Source of the DNA: Streptomyces sp. NRRL S-350
GTDB taxonomy: Bacteria; Actinomycetota; Actinomycetes; Streptomycetales; Streptomycetaceae
Length of the DNA stretch: 64,000 bases
Assembly (NCBI RefSeq): GCF_000719705.1
Contig: NZ_JOHO01000026.1
Span: 1-64,000 of the forward strand
Reading direction: 5' to 3'
Shown here piece after piece: positions 1-10,564 of the stretch (positions are counted from its first letter, which is position 1; each line of letters starts with the position of its first letter). A model generated the notes under the pieces. That model searched no databases. It was not told where the DNA came from and was given only the letters and a program-made list of their open reading frames with translations. A program made the translations under genes and the position numbers.

Positions 1-476
1 CGGGCGCGGCGGGCGGGGGAGTGGCGGGCGAAGGCCCTGGGGGCGGGGGCGAGGGCCGGTTCGAGCCCTGGCCGCCCGCCGCGACGGTGACGGCCGCCCT
101 GGCGGCGGCGCTGTCGGTCGGGGCGGGGGCGGCGCTGTCGGGCTGGCTGTCCGGCGGGGCACTGGCGGGCGAGCGGATGGCCTGGCTGGGGCCGGCGCCG
201 TGGTGGACGGGCCTGGCGGCGGCGGGCTGGTTCGCGCTGGTGGCCGTCCCGGGCGCCCTGCTGGTGCGGCACCGCGCCCTCGCCCCGGTGCGCCGCGCCC
301 TCGCCCCGGTGCGGCAGCACCCGCCCGCCCCGGCGGTCGGCCAGGGCGCGTACGCCCGGCTCGCGCGGCAGGCGCGCCGGGGCGTGCTCGAGCTGCGCGC
401 CCGGGCCCACGCCCTCGTACTGCGGCTTTCCGAGCCGGGCCGCGCGGGCCGGGGCGGCGGGGATCCGATCGACTGA
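1..476 (+). CDS. C-terminal part of a DUF6350/PerM-like integral membrane protein (5' truncated by window edge)
   Basis: The reading frame is open from base 3 to a TGA at 474-476, so only the last ~157 residues are present. The visible part has two hydrophobic helices (roughly residues 22-40 and 60-82 counted from base 21), separated by a short Gly/Ala loop and followed by a basic cytoplasmic tail rich in Arg and Ala. In Streptomyces a large polytopic membrane protein of the DUF6350 family lies directly upstream of purN, which is the context here. The family assignment rests mainly on that position and on the hydrophobic pattern, so it is moderate. The purN gene follows on the same strand after an oppositely oriented gene. 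Confidence 0.55.
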   Translation, partial: GAAGGGVAGEGPGGGGEGRFEPWPPAATVTAALAAALSVGAGAALSGWLSGGALAGERMAWLGPAPWWTGLAAAGWFALVAVPGALLVRHRALAPVRRALAPVRQHPPAPAVGQGAYARLARQARRGVLELRARAHALVLRLSEPGRAGRGGGDPID

Positions 477-493
477 CGGGGCGGTGCGGGCGG

Positions 494-1126
494 CTACTCG
501 GTGTTCCCGGTGAAGTCCACGTACCACTGGGGCGCGTACCGGTCGCAGTTCTCGGCGCCGACGGAGGTCAGCGAGTCCTGCACGCAGGTGACGTACTCGC
601 GGTAGTGGTAGCCGAGGCCGATCACCGCGGTGGCGACCACGACGGTCATCGCGCCGGTCAGGATCCCGGCGAGCGCGGCCGGGGTCAGCGGGTTCGGCGC
701 CGGGGCCCCGGGGGCGTGGCCGGCCGCAGCGGTGGCGGCGGTCCGGGCGGGGCGCGGGGCCCGGAGGGCGCCGATGCCCCAGACGATGCCGAGCGCTCCG
801 ACGAGCAGGGCGATCCAGTGGAACCCGGCGAACAGGCAGACCAGGGCGAACGGCCCGGCGAGCGCGGCGTTGCGGGCCCGGCGGTGGGCCGGGTCGGCGG
901 GGTCGAGCCGGGGCGGCTGCGGGGCCGGCGGCCGCTGGCCGGGGTGGCCGTCGCCCTGGCCGGAGCCCCACGGCGGCGGGAGTTGCGGGCGCTCGCCGCC
1001 CTGGCCGCCGGCGCCGCCCTGGCCTTCGCCGGGCTTGGGGCTGCGCGGCTGCCACGGCTGGTCCGGGGCATCCGCCGGCGGCGGCGCGAAGGGGTTGCGC
1101 TCGCCGTTGTCGTCGCCGCTGCTCAT
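494..1126 (-). CDS. Small membrane protein with Pro/Gly-rich N-terminus (DUF4190-like)
   Basis: 210 residues, ATG at 1126, TAG at 494. The first ~80 residues are a Pro/Gly/Gln-rich cytoplasmic tail. Two closely packed transmembrane helices follow (about 86-122), then an Ala/Pro linker and a third helice near 150-172, and a short C-terminal segment with two cysteines that would lie outside the cell. No catalytic motif is seen. The architecture resembles the many actinobacterial DUF4190-type membrane proteins of unknown function. It is divergent from purN; the 421-bp space between them carries a nucleoside-operator palindrome that could in principle serve either gene. Confidence 0.6.
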   Translation of the reverse strand: MSSGDDNGERNPFAPPPADAPDQPWQPRSPKPGEGQGGAGGQGGERPQLPPPWGSGQGDGHPGQRPPAPQPPRLDPADPAHRRARNAALAGPFALVCLFAGFHWIALLVGALGIVWGIGALRAPRPARTAATAAAGHAPGAPAPNPLTPAALAGILTGAMTVVVATAVIGLGYHYREYVTCVQDSLTSVGAENCDRYAPQWYVDFTGNTE

Positions 1127-1547
1127 GGGTTCAGCCAATCCTTGTCGGTCGGGACTCGGTCGGGACCCGGCCGGGCTCGGGGGAGCCCGGCCGGAGGGTC
1201 TCGCGGTCGTCGCGGTCTGCCGTGCCGTCCAATGATCCCGCAGCCGTTCGACGGCCGACCGGCGGCCCGTGCCCCGGGCCCGGTCACCGGTGGGGGGGGG
1301 TGCAACTCCGGTGCGGCGGGCCCGAGGAGATCCCCGTCTCAACTACGCGCGTAGCGCCGCCAGGAGGGTTCGGAGGCCGTCCGACCAGCCGTTATCGTGG
1401 TGACGGTCAGCAGCTCGCATCGGTTCCCGGGGCCCGCGTCGCGGCGGGTTCTCCTGGTGTTCCCCCTTGCTCGACCTGCCGTTCGTAGTGGCCCCACCGC
1501 CGGTGGACGTACCAGCGGACGGCGCCCGACCTACGGAGAATCGCGCA
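1127..1547. other. 421-bp divergent intergenic region before purN
   Basis: No convincing coding sequence. It holds a run of nine G at 1292-1300, the CTACGCGCGTAG palindrome at 1343-1354 (separate entry), a possible -10 TATCGT at 1393-1398, and the purN ribosome-binding site GGAGAA at 1535-1540. An in-frame TTG at 1467 would lengthen PurN by 27 residues, but it lacks a Shine-Dalgarno sequence. Confidence 0.5.
1343..1354. promoter_or_regulatory. Candidate nucleoside-regulon operator, site 1 (purN / divergent gene)
   Basis: Perfect 12-bp palindrome CTACGCGCGTAG, identical to the copies upstream of add, deoC and pnp. It lies 194 bp before the purN start and 217 bp before the start of the divergent membrane protein, so the target is less certain than for the other sites. 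Confidence 0.6.
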
Positions 1548-2207
1548 GTGGCCGCCGCCCCCGCCCAGCACTTCCCGCCCCGCACGCCCGGACCGGCCCG
1601 CCTGGTGGTGCTGGTCTCCGGCTCCGGCACCAACCTGCAGGCGCTGCTGGACGCGGTCGCGGACCCGGCCTACGGCGCCGAGATCCTCGCCGTCGGCGCG
1701 GACCGGGACGGCATCGCCGGTCTGGAGCGGGCGGAGAAGGCCGGCCTGCCGAGCTTCGTGCACCGGGTGAAGGACCACCCGGACCGCGCCGCCTGGGACC
1801 GCGCGCTGACCGCCTCGGTCGCCGAGTACGAGCCGGACCTGGTCGTCACGGCCGGTTTCATGAAGATCCTCGGCCCCGAGTTCATCGCCGCCTTCGCCGG
1901 GCGGATCGTCAACACCCACCCCGCACTGCTGCCGTCCTTCCCCGGCGCCCACGGCGTCACCGACGCGCTGGCGTACGGCGTGAAGGTCACCGGCTGCACC
2001 GTCCACCTGGTCGACGCCGGCGTGGACACCGGGCCGATCATCGCGCAGGGCGTCGTCGAGGTCGTCGACGCCGACCACGCCGATGGCGGCGAAGCGCTGC
2101 ACGAGCGCATCAAGACTGTCGAGCGCCAGCTGCTCGTCGACGTCGTGGGCCGGCTGGCCCGCGAGGGCCACCGCATCGAGGACCGAAAGGTATGGATTCC
2201 GGCATGA
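1548..2207 (+). CDS. purN: Phosphoribosylglycinamide formyltransferase
   Basis: PurN transfers a formyl group from 10-formyltetrahydrofolate to GAR, the third step of de novo purine synthesis. The 219-residue protein opens with the Rossmann motif [17 protein letters not shown]. It carries the catalytic segment [17 protein letters not shown] (Asn and His of the active site) and the Asp-containing motif [12 protein letters not shown]. Length agrees with the family (about 190-220). GTG at 1548 is chosen because GGAGAA lies 8-13 bases before it; the upstream TTG at 1467 has no such site. The stop overlaps the purH start (ATGA at 2204-2207), so the two are translationally coupled. Confidence 0.95.
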   Translation: MAAAPAQHFPPRTPGPARLVVLVSGSGTNLQALLDAVADPAYGAEILAVGADRDGIAGLERAEKAGLPSFVHRVKDHPDRAAWDRALTASVAEYEPDLVVTAGFMKILGPEFIAAFAGRIVNTHPALLPSFPGAHGVTDALAYGVKVTGCTVHLVDAGVDTGPIIAQGVVEVVDADHADGGEALHERIKTVERQLLVDVVGRLAREGHRIEDRKVWIPA

Positions 2208-3781
2208 GCGCGAGCTCCACCACGCCCCCTGTCTCCGAGAACATCCGTCCGATCCGTCGCGCGCTGATCAGCGTGTACGACAAGACCGGTCTGGAGGAGC
2301 TGGCCCAGGGCCTGCACGCCGCCGGGGTCGCCATCGTCTCCACCGGCTCCACCGCCGGCCGGATCGCCGCCGCCGGCGTCCCGGTGACCGAGGTGTCCGA
2401 GCTGACCGGCTTCCCGGAGTGCCTGGACGGCCGGGTGAAGACCCTGCACCCCCGCGTGCACGCCGGCGTGCTGGCCGACCTGCGGCTGGAGTCGCACCGC
2501 GCGCAGCTGGCCGAGCTGGGCGTCGAGCCCTTCGACCTGGTCGTGGTGAACCTCTACCCGTTCAAGGCCACCGTCGCCTCCGGCGCCACCCCGGACGAGT
2601 GCGTCGAGCAGATCGACATCGGCGGCCCGAGCATGGTCCGCGCCGCGGCGAAGAACCACCCCTCGGTGGCCGTCGTGGTCGACCCGGCCCGCTACGGCGA
2701 CGTGCTGCGGGCCGCCCGGGAGGGCGGCTTCGACCTGGCCACCCGCAAGCGCCTGGCCGGTGCGGCGTTCGCCCACACCGCCGCCTACGACGTGGCCGTC
2801 GCCTCCTGGTTCGAGGCCGGCTACGCGCCGAGCGACGAGACCTTCCCCGAGTTCCTGGGCGCGACCTGGGAGCGGCAGAACGTGCTGCGCTACGGCGAGA
2901 ACCCGCACCAGGGCGCCGCGCTCTACAGCGACGGCACCGGCGGCCTGGCCGGTGCGCGGCAGCTGCACGGCAAGGAGATGTCGTACAACAACTACGTCGA
3001 CACCGACGCCGCCCGCCGCGCCGCCCACGACCACGCCGAGCCGGCCGTCGCGATCATCAAGCACGCCAACCCGTGCGGCATCGCGACCGGCGCCGACGTC
3101 GCCGAGGCGCACCGCAAGGCGCACGAGTGCGACCCGGTCTCCGCGTACGGCGGCGTGATCGCGGTCAACCGCCCCGTCACCGTCGCGCTGGCCGAGCAGA
3201 TCGCCCCGATCTTCACCGAGGTCGTCGTGGCCCCCGGCTACGAGGAGGGCGCCCTGGAGGTGCTGACCCGCAAGAAGAACCTGCGGGTGCTGGTCGCGCC
3301 CGAGGCCCCGGCCAACCGCCAGGAGGTGCGCCCGATCTCCGGCGGCGTCCTGCTGCAGGACGCCGACCGGGTGCACGCCGAGGGCGACGACCCGGCGAAC
3401 TGGACGCTCGCCACCGGTGAGGCGCTCTCCCCCGCCGAACTGTCCGAGCTGGCCTTCGCCTGGCGGGCCTGCCGGGCCGTCAAGTCCAACGCGATCCTGC
3501 TGGCCAAGGACGGCGCCTCGGTCGGCGTCGGCATGGGCCAGGTCAACCGGGTCGACTCCTGCAGGCTCGCGGTCGAGCGGGCCGGCGAGCGGGCCAAGGG
3601 TGCGTACGCGGCCTCCGACGCCTTCTTCCCGTTCGCGGACGGCCCGGCGATCCTGATCGCGGCCGGGGTCAAGGCCATCGTCCAGCCCGGCGGTTCGATC
3701 CGCGACGAAGAGGTCATCGCGGCGGCCGCCGAGGCCGGCGTGACCATGTACCTCACCGGCGCGCGCCACTTCTTCCACTGA
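2204..3781 (+). CDS. purH: Bifunctional AICAR formyltransferase / IMP cyclohydrolase
   Basis: PurH carries out the last two steps of IMP synthesis. The 525-residue protein has the N-terminal MGS-like IMP cyclohydrolase domain (about 18-150; [36 protein letters not shown]) and the C-terminal AICAR transformylase domain, with the catalytic Lys-His pair in [10 protein letters not shown] and a C-terminal [11 protein letters not shown] segment. It overlaps purN by 4 bp. An in-frame ATG at 2192 is an alternative start, but the AAAGG just before it is too close; 2204 is the more usual coupled start. A strong hairpin terminator follows at once. Confidence 0.95.
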   Translation: MSASSTTPPVSENIRPIRRALISVYDKTGLEELAQGLHAAGVAIVSTGSTAGRIAAAGVPVTEVSELTGFPECLDGRVKTLHPRVHAGVLADLRLESHRAQLAELGVEPFDLVVVNLYPFKATVASGATPDECVEQIDIGGPSMVRAAAKNHPSVAVVVDPARYGDVLRAAREGGFDLATRKRLAGAAFAHTAAYDVAVASWFEAGYAPSDETFPEFLGATWERQNVLRYGENPHQGAALYSDGTGGLAGARQLHGKEMSYNNYVDTDAARRAAHDHAEPAVAIIKHANPCGIATGADVAEAHRKAHECDPVSAYGGVIAVNRPVTVALAEQIAPIFTEVVVAPGYEEGALEVLTRKKNLRVLVAPEAPANRQEVRPISGGVLLQDADRVHAEGDDPANWTLATGEALSPAELSELAFAWRACRAVKSNAILLAKDGASVGVGMGQVNRVDSCRLAVERAGERAKGAYAASDAFFPFADGPAILIAAGVKAIVQPGGSIRDEEVIAAAAEAGVTMYLTGARHFFH

Positions 3782-3787
3782 CCGGCA

Positions 3788-3830
3788 CGAAGCGGCCCGG
3801 CCCCTCCGAGGAGGGAGCCGGGCCGCTTCG
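3788..3830. terminator. Bidirectional hairpin terminator after purH
   Basis: Inverted repeat with 14-bp perfect arms (CGAAGCGGCCCGGC at 3788-3801 and its complement at 3817-3830) and an inner CCCTCC/GGAGGG extension. It lies between the convergent purH and the following minus-strand gene. Confidence 0.8.
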
Positions 3831-3850
3831 CCGTGTGCCGTGCCGTCCGG

Positions 3851-4459
3851 TCAGTACCGCGGCCGGTTGAACCAGCTGACGCCGTCCCGGACGCACATGG
3901 CGGTGATCCAGATGACGCTGATGGCCAGCCAGAGGAAGGCCATGACCAGGCCCACGGCGGTCCCGCCGCTGATGGCGCCCAGCAGGATCAGCAGGCCGAC
4001 GAGGGCGCCGAGCGAGCCGTAGACGATGGTGATGACCCGGACGGTGTTGCCGCCCTTGCCGAACTTGGCCCCGAGGGTGATGGAGAGCGCGGCGAACAGC
4101 CCGAACAGGACGGCGACGACGATCAGGACACCGGCGGCGGCGTTGCCCATCGCGGTGAACGGGTTGTCGCTGCTGGTGGTCCTGCTGAGGGTGTTGGTGG
4201 CGTCCTTCGCGGCAGCCCCGATGATCACGTAGATGATCGCGAGGATCGCCTGCACGCCGCCGACGATGAACAGCAGCACCCGGGCGGTCGTCACCAGGCC
4301 CGGCATGGACGGCGGCACGGCCGGCGCGTAGCCGTAGGCCGGGGCGGCCTGCGGGTAGCCGTACCCGGCGGGCGGCGGCGGGGCTTGCTGCGGGTAGCCG
4401 TAGCCCGGGGCGGCCGGCGGCTGGCCGTAGGGGTTGTTCGGGTCGGGCGGGTAACTCAT
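3851..4459 (-). CDS. Four-helix membrane protein with Pro/Tyr/Gly-rich N-terminus
   Basis: 202 residues, ATG at 4459 preceded by GGAGG. Residues 1-55 form a Pro-Gly-Tyr rich repeat tail (repeated GYGYPQ-like units), followed by four predicted transmembrane helices at about 57-82, 105-128, 138-160 and 165-188. No enzymatic motif is present. The family is widespread in actinobacteria and of unknown function. It is convergent with purH and probably monocistronic. Confidence 0.7.
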   Translation of the reverse strand: MSYPPDPNNPYGQPPAAPGYGYPQQAPPPPAGYGYPQAAPAYGYAPAVPPSMPGLVTTARVLLFIVGGVQAILAIIYVIIGAAAKDATNTLSRTTSSDNPFTAMGNAAAGVLIVVAVLFGLFAALSITLGAKFGKGGNTVRVITIVYGSLGALVGLLILLGAISGGTAVGLVMAFLWLAISVIWITAMCVRDGVSWFNRPRY

Positions 4460-4982
4460 GGATGCCTCCGGGCAGTTACGGGGACGCGGGGACGGGACGG
4501 CGGACGGCCCGGTGCCGGTCGGAGAGTCGGATCGCCGACCGGACGGGACAGTAGCGGAGCAGGGTGACAGCCCGGCGGCGGTGACGGGCGCCGTCGGCTC
4601 AGCGGCGTGGTGAGCGCCGGGTCGGTGGGAGCGTCGACGGGCACGGCGCGGGCGGGACGGCACCGCGGCGTGCGGATCGCTCGGTCTGCTGTGGTCGACT
4701 CACTGGCTCTTTCCCCCGGGTACGCCCCGCCGCAGGATCCGTCGGCCCGTCACCGGGCCGGTCGCGGCGGGAATGCCCGCTTATCGTGATCCGGACGGCC
4801 GTGCCGTGTCCAGCCGGTTCCACGGGCCAGGTCAAGACTGTGGCGCAACCGCAACGTGCGGCGGACCTTCGTGCCCGACCGGTCGCCCGTGCGGGCCCGG
4901 TCGCGCCGGCCCGGCCGCCGGGCGTCGCGGGGCAGCGCCGGCCGTGGTACGGCGACCTGTCGCGATCCGGGAGAATGGGGTC
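4460..4982. other. 523-bp divergent intergenic region before folD
   Basis: No gene seen on either strand. It must hold the promoter of the minus-strand membrane protein (GGAGG Shine-Dalgarno just upstream of 4459) and that of folD. GAGAAT at 4971-4976, six bases before the folD ATG, looks like a -10 element of a leaderless promoter. No RNA gene or clear repeat was found. Confidence 0.4.
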
Positions 4983-5837
4983 ATGACTGCCCAGATTCTC
5001 GATGGCAAGGCCACCGCCGCCGCGATCAAGTCCGAACTCGCCGCCCGCGTGGCGGCCCTCAAGGCGAAGGGCGTCACGCCCGGCCTCGGCACCGTCCTGG
5101 TCGGTGACGACCCGGGCAGCCGCTGGTACGTGAACGGCAAGCACAAGGACTGCGCCGAGGTCGGCATCGCCTCGATCCAGCGCGAGCTGCCCGCCACCGC
5201 CACCCAGCAGGACGTCGAGGACGTCGTCCGCGAGCTCAACGCCGACCCGACCTGCACCGGCTACATCGTCCAGCTGCCGCTGCCCAAGGGCCTGGACCAG
5301 AACCCGGTCCTGGAGCTGATGGACCCGGACAAGGACGCGGACGGCCTGCACCCGACCTCGCTCGGCCGCCTCGCCCTCGGCATCGACGGCCCGCTGCCCT
5401 GCACCCCGCTGGGCATCGTCGAGCTGCTGCGCCGCCACGGCGTCGAGATCAACGGCGCCGAGGTGGTCGTGGTGGGCCGCGGCGTCACCGTCGGCCGCTC
5501 GATCGGCCTGCTGCTGACCCGCCGCAGCGAGAACGCCACCGTGACCCTGTGCCACACCGGCACCCGGGACCTCGCCTACCACCTGCGCAAGGCCGACATC
5601 ATCGTGGCCGCCGCCGGTGTGCCGCACCTGATCAAGCCGGAGGACGTCAAGCCGGGCGCGGCGGTGCTGGACGTGGGCGTCAGCCGCAGCGAGGGCAAGA
5701 TCGTCGGCGACGTCCACCCGGGCGTGGCCGCGGTGGCCGGCTGGATCTCCCCGAACCCCGGCGGCGTCGGCCCGATGACCCGCGCGATGCTGCTCAACAA
5801 CATCGTCGAGGCGGCCGAGCGCCGCGCCGGCATCTGA
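4983..5837 (+). CDS. folD: Methylenetetrahydrofolate dehydrogenase / methenyltetrahydrofolate cyclohydrolase
   Basis: FolD interconverts 5,10-methylene-, 5,10-methenyl- and 10-formyl-tetrahydrofolate and so supplies the formyl donor used by PurN and PurH upstream. The 284-residue protein has the signature motifs VQLPLPKG (near residue 97) and [15 protein letters not shown] near the C-terminus, the active-site region [14 protein letters not shown] with the family Lys, and the NADP-binding [18 protein letters not shown]. Length is typical. The ATG at 4983 has no strong Shine-Dalgarno, and a -10-like GAGAAT ends six bases upstream. The DUF3017 gene follows after 19 bp. Confidence 0.95.
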   Translation: MTAQILDGKATAAAIKSELAARVAALKAKGVTPGLGTVLVGDDPGSRWYVNGKHKDCAEVGIASIQRELPATATQQDVEDVVRELNADPTCTGYIVQLPLPKGLDQNPVLELMDPDKDADGLHPTSLGRLALGIDGPLPCTPLGIVELLRRHGVEINGAEVVVVGRGVTVGRSIGLLLTRRSENATVTLCHTGTRDLAYHLRKADIIVAAAGVPHLIKPEDVKPGAAVLDVGVSRSEGKIVGDVHPGVAAVAGWISPNPGGVGPMTRAMLLNNIVEAAERRAGI

Positions 5838-5856
5838 CACCCCAGGGACGGCGAGC

Positions 5857-6282
5857 ATGACTGAACCGCGACCGGCGCGGTCCCGGCGCAGGCCGGTCAA
5901 GACCACCGGCACCCTGCCGCCCGAGGGCTCGGCCGCGGCCCTCGGACGCGACCACGCCCTGCCGGTGCGGCAGTGGCCCATAACGCTGGTCCTGCTGGTG
6001 GTCGGCGCCGGCCTCGCGGTGACGTGGTTCGCCGGCTCCAAGGACGGGTTCAAGTACGGGCTGCTGATCCTCGGCTGCGGGGTGCTGCTGGGCGCGGTGC
6101 TGCGCCTGGTGCTGTCCGAGGTCGGGATGCTGGCGGTGCGCAGCCGCTTCACCGACGTGATCGTGCTGACCTTCCTGGGTGCGTCGATCGTGCTGCTGAC
6201 CCTGGTCGCGCAGCCGAACCCGTGGCTGCACGTCCCGTTGCTCGACAACATCGGCCAGCTGATGGGCCGGCCCAAGCGCTGA
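5857..6282 (+). CDS. DUF3017 family membrane protein
   Basis: 141 residues. A basic N-terminal tail (about 1-40, RSRRRP) is followed by three hydrophobic helices (about 43-62, 67-88, 103-123) and a short C-terminal tail. The small three-helix layout and its position directly after folD match the actinobacterial DUF3017 family, whose function is unknown. It is almost certainly cotranscribed with folD and ended by the hairpin at 6339-6384. Confidence 0.8.
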   Translation: MTEPRPARSRRRPVKTTGTLPPEGSAAALGRDHALPVRQWPITLVLLVVGAGLAVTWFAGSKDGFKYGLLILGCGVLLGAVLRLVLSEVGMLAVRSRFTDVIVLTFLGASIVLLTLVAQPNPWLHVPLLDNIGQLMGRPKR

Positions 6283-7530
<1,248 letters not shown>

Positions 7531-7557
7531 GCCCGCCCCGCACGGCTGCACCGGCGG

Positions 7558-7586
7558 CCCGCCGTCTTCCCCTCGGAAGCGGCGGG
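7558..7586 (+). terminator. Hairpin terminator after mdh
   Basis: Stem CCCGCCG(T)CTTCC with GGAAGCGGCGGG, one bulged T, four-base loop, 28 bp after the mdh stop. Confidence 0.65.
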
Positions 7587-7602
7587 GCGCCCCCCCGTCC
7601 CG

Positions 7603-8866
<1,264 letters not shown>

Positions 8867-8896
8867 GCGACCGGTGGAACTGGAACAATGGCCCGC

Positions 8897-9937
8897 ATGG
8901 TCAACGCAGCGGTCACCGGTCCGGTCAAGGACCGTCCCCGGGTGCTCTCCGGCATCCAGCCCACCTCCGGCTCGTTCCACCTCGGCAACTACCTGGGCGC
9001 GGTGCGCCAGTGGGTCGACCTGCAGAAGGACAACGACGCCTTCTACATGGTCGTCGACCTGCACGCGATCACGGTGCCGCAGGATCCGGCGACGCTGCGC
9101 GAGAACACCCGGATCTCCGCCGCCCAGCTGCTCGGCGCCGGCCTGGACCCGGACCACTGCACGCTGTTCGTCCAGTCGCACGTGCCCGAGCACGCGCAGC
9201 TCGCCTGGGTGATGAACTGCCTCACCGGCTTCGGCGAGGCCGCCCGGATGACCCAGTTCAAGGACAAGTCCTCCCGGTACGGCTCCGACAGCACCACCGT
9301 CGGCCTGTTCACCTACCCGATCCTGCAGATCGCGGACATCCTGCTCTATCAGGCGGACGCCGTCCCGGTCGGCGAGGACCAGCGCCAGCACGTGGAGATC
9401 ACCCGCGACATCGGCGACCGCTTCAACACCCGTTTCGGTCGGAGCTTCACGATCCCGAAGCCGTACATCCTCAAGGAGACGGCGAAGATCATGGACCTGC
9501 AGGACCCGGGCGTGAAGATGAGCAAGTCCGCCTCCTCGGCCAAGGGCCTGGTGAGCCTGCTGGACGAGCCGAAGGCGAGCGCCAAGAAGTTCAAGAGCGC
9601 CGTCACCGACACCGGCACCGTCGTGTCCTACGACGAGGAGCAGAAGCCGGGCGTCTCCAACCTGCTGCGCATCCACTCCGCGCTCAGCGGCCAGTCGGTC
9701 GACCAGCTGGTCGACCACTTCGAGGGCAAGATGTACGGCGCCCTGAAGACCGAGCTGGCCGAGCTGTTCACCGAGTGGGTCACCCCCTTCCAGGAGCGCA
9801 CCCGCACCTTCCTGGACGACCCGGCCGAGCTGGACCGGGTCCTGGCCGACGGCGCCCGCAAGGCCCGCGAGGTGTCCTCCCGGACGCTGGAGACGGTGTA
9901 CGACCGGATCGGCTTCCTCCCGGCCGCCAAGCGGTGA
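8897..9937 (+). CDS. trpS: Tryptophanyl-tRNA synthetase
   Basis: Class I aminoacyl-tRNA synthetase that charges tRNA-Trp. The HIGH-like motif is [13 protein letters not shown] near the N-terminus and the KMSKS loop is [13 protein letters not shown] near residue 205. Family landmarks [14 protein letters not shown] and [14 protein letters not shown] are present. Two ATGs compete: 8888 (349 residues) and 8897 (346 residues). I favour 8897 because AACAAT at 8884-8889 sits seven bases before it, as a -10 of a leaderless transcript would, and neither has a Shine-Dalgarno. A small AACCTCC/GGAGGTT hairpin at the end of the upstream CNNM gene lies just before. The stop overlaps the next start by 4 bp. 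Confidence 0.95.
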   Translation: MVNAAVTGPVKDRPRVLSGIQPTSGSFHLGNYLGAVRQWVDLQKDNDAFYMVVDLHAITVPQDPATLRENTRISAAQLLGAGLDPDHCTLFVQSHVPEHAQLAWVMNCLTGFGEAARMTQFKDKSSRYGSDSTTVGLFTYPILQIADILLYQADAVPVGEDQRQHVEITRDIGDRFNTRFGRSFTIPKPYILKETAKIMDLQDPGVKMSKSASSAKGLVSLLDEPKASAKKFKSAVTDTGTVVSYDEEQKPGVSNLLRIHSALSGQSVDQLVDHFEGKMYGALKTELAELFTEWVTPFQERTRTFLDDPAELDRVLADGARKAREVSSRTLETVYDRIGFLPAAKR

Positions 9938-10488
9938 TTGCCCTCACACCCCCGCCCGGTGGTGGCGGCCTCCCGGAGGTCGTCACCATCGGCGTGTCCG
10001 TGAGCGTCCCGGACCCGTACGGCGCGGCGATCCAGGACGCCCGCGCCGGGCACGGCGATCCGCTGGCCCGGTCGATACCGACGCACGTCACCCTGCTGCC
10101 GCCGACCGAGGTGCCGGCCGGGGCGCTGCCGAAGATCGAGGAGCACCTGGCGGCGGTGGCCGCCGCGCACCGGCCGTTCCGGATGCTGCTGCGCGGCAGC
10201 GGGACCTTCCGCCCGGTCTCCCCGGTGGTGTTCGTCCGGGTCGAGGAGGGCGCGCAGGAGTGCCGACTGCTGGAGGCGGACATCCGCTCCGGCCCGCTGG
10301 CCCGCGAGCTGGCGTTCCCGTACCACCCGCACGTGACGGTCGCGCACGGCCTGCCGGACGACGTGCTGGACCAGGCGTACGAGCAGGCGCGCGGCTTCCG
10401 GGCCGCCTTCCCGGTGCCGGGCTTCGGCCTCTCCCGCTTCGACGCGGACGAGGTCTGGCGGCCCTGGCGGAGCTACTCGTTCTCCTGA
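9934..10488 (+). CDS. 2'-5' RNA ligase / cyclic phosphodiesterase (2H) family protein
   Basis: 184 residues, GTG at 9934 overlapping the trpS stop (GTGA). The two HxT motifs that define the 2H phosphoesterase superfamily are present: [13 protein letters not shown] (about residue 50) and [10 protein letters not shown] (about residue 131). Family members hydrolyse or ligate 2',5' or cyclic phosphodiesters in RNA or small molecules, but the substrate of the actinobacterial group is not known. A later GTG at 9994 has GGAGGT 13 bases upstream but would delete the first strand. Coupling to trpS may hint at a role in RNA processing; that is inference. Confidence 0.8.
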   Translation: MIALTPPPGGGGLPEVVTIGVSVSVPDPYGAAIQDARAGHGDPLARSIPTHVTLLPPTEVPAGALPKIEEHLAAVAAAHRPFRMLLRGSGTFRPVSPVVFVRVEEGAQECRLLEADIRSGPLARELAFPYHPHVTVAHGLPDDVLDQAYEQARGFRAAFPVPGFGLSRFDADEVWRPWRSYSFS

Positions 10489-10564
10489 CCGGGAGTCCGG
10501 TGGCCGGGAGCCCGCTGCCGCGCCCGCCGGCGCGCCCGCTGTCGCTGCCGGGCCCGCGCTCGAA

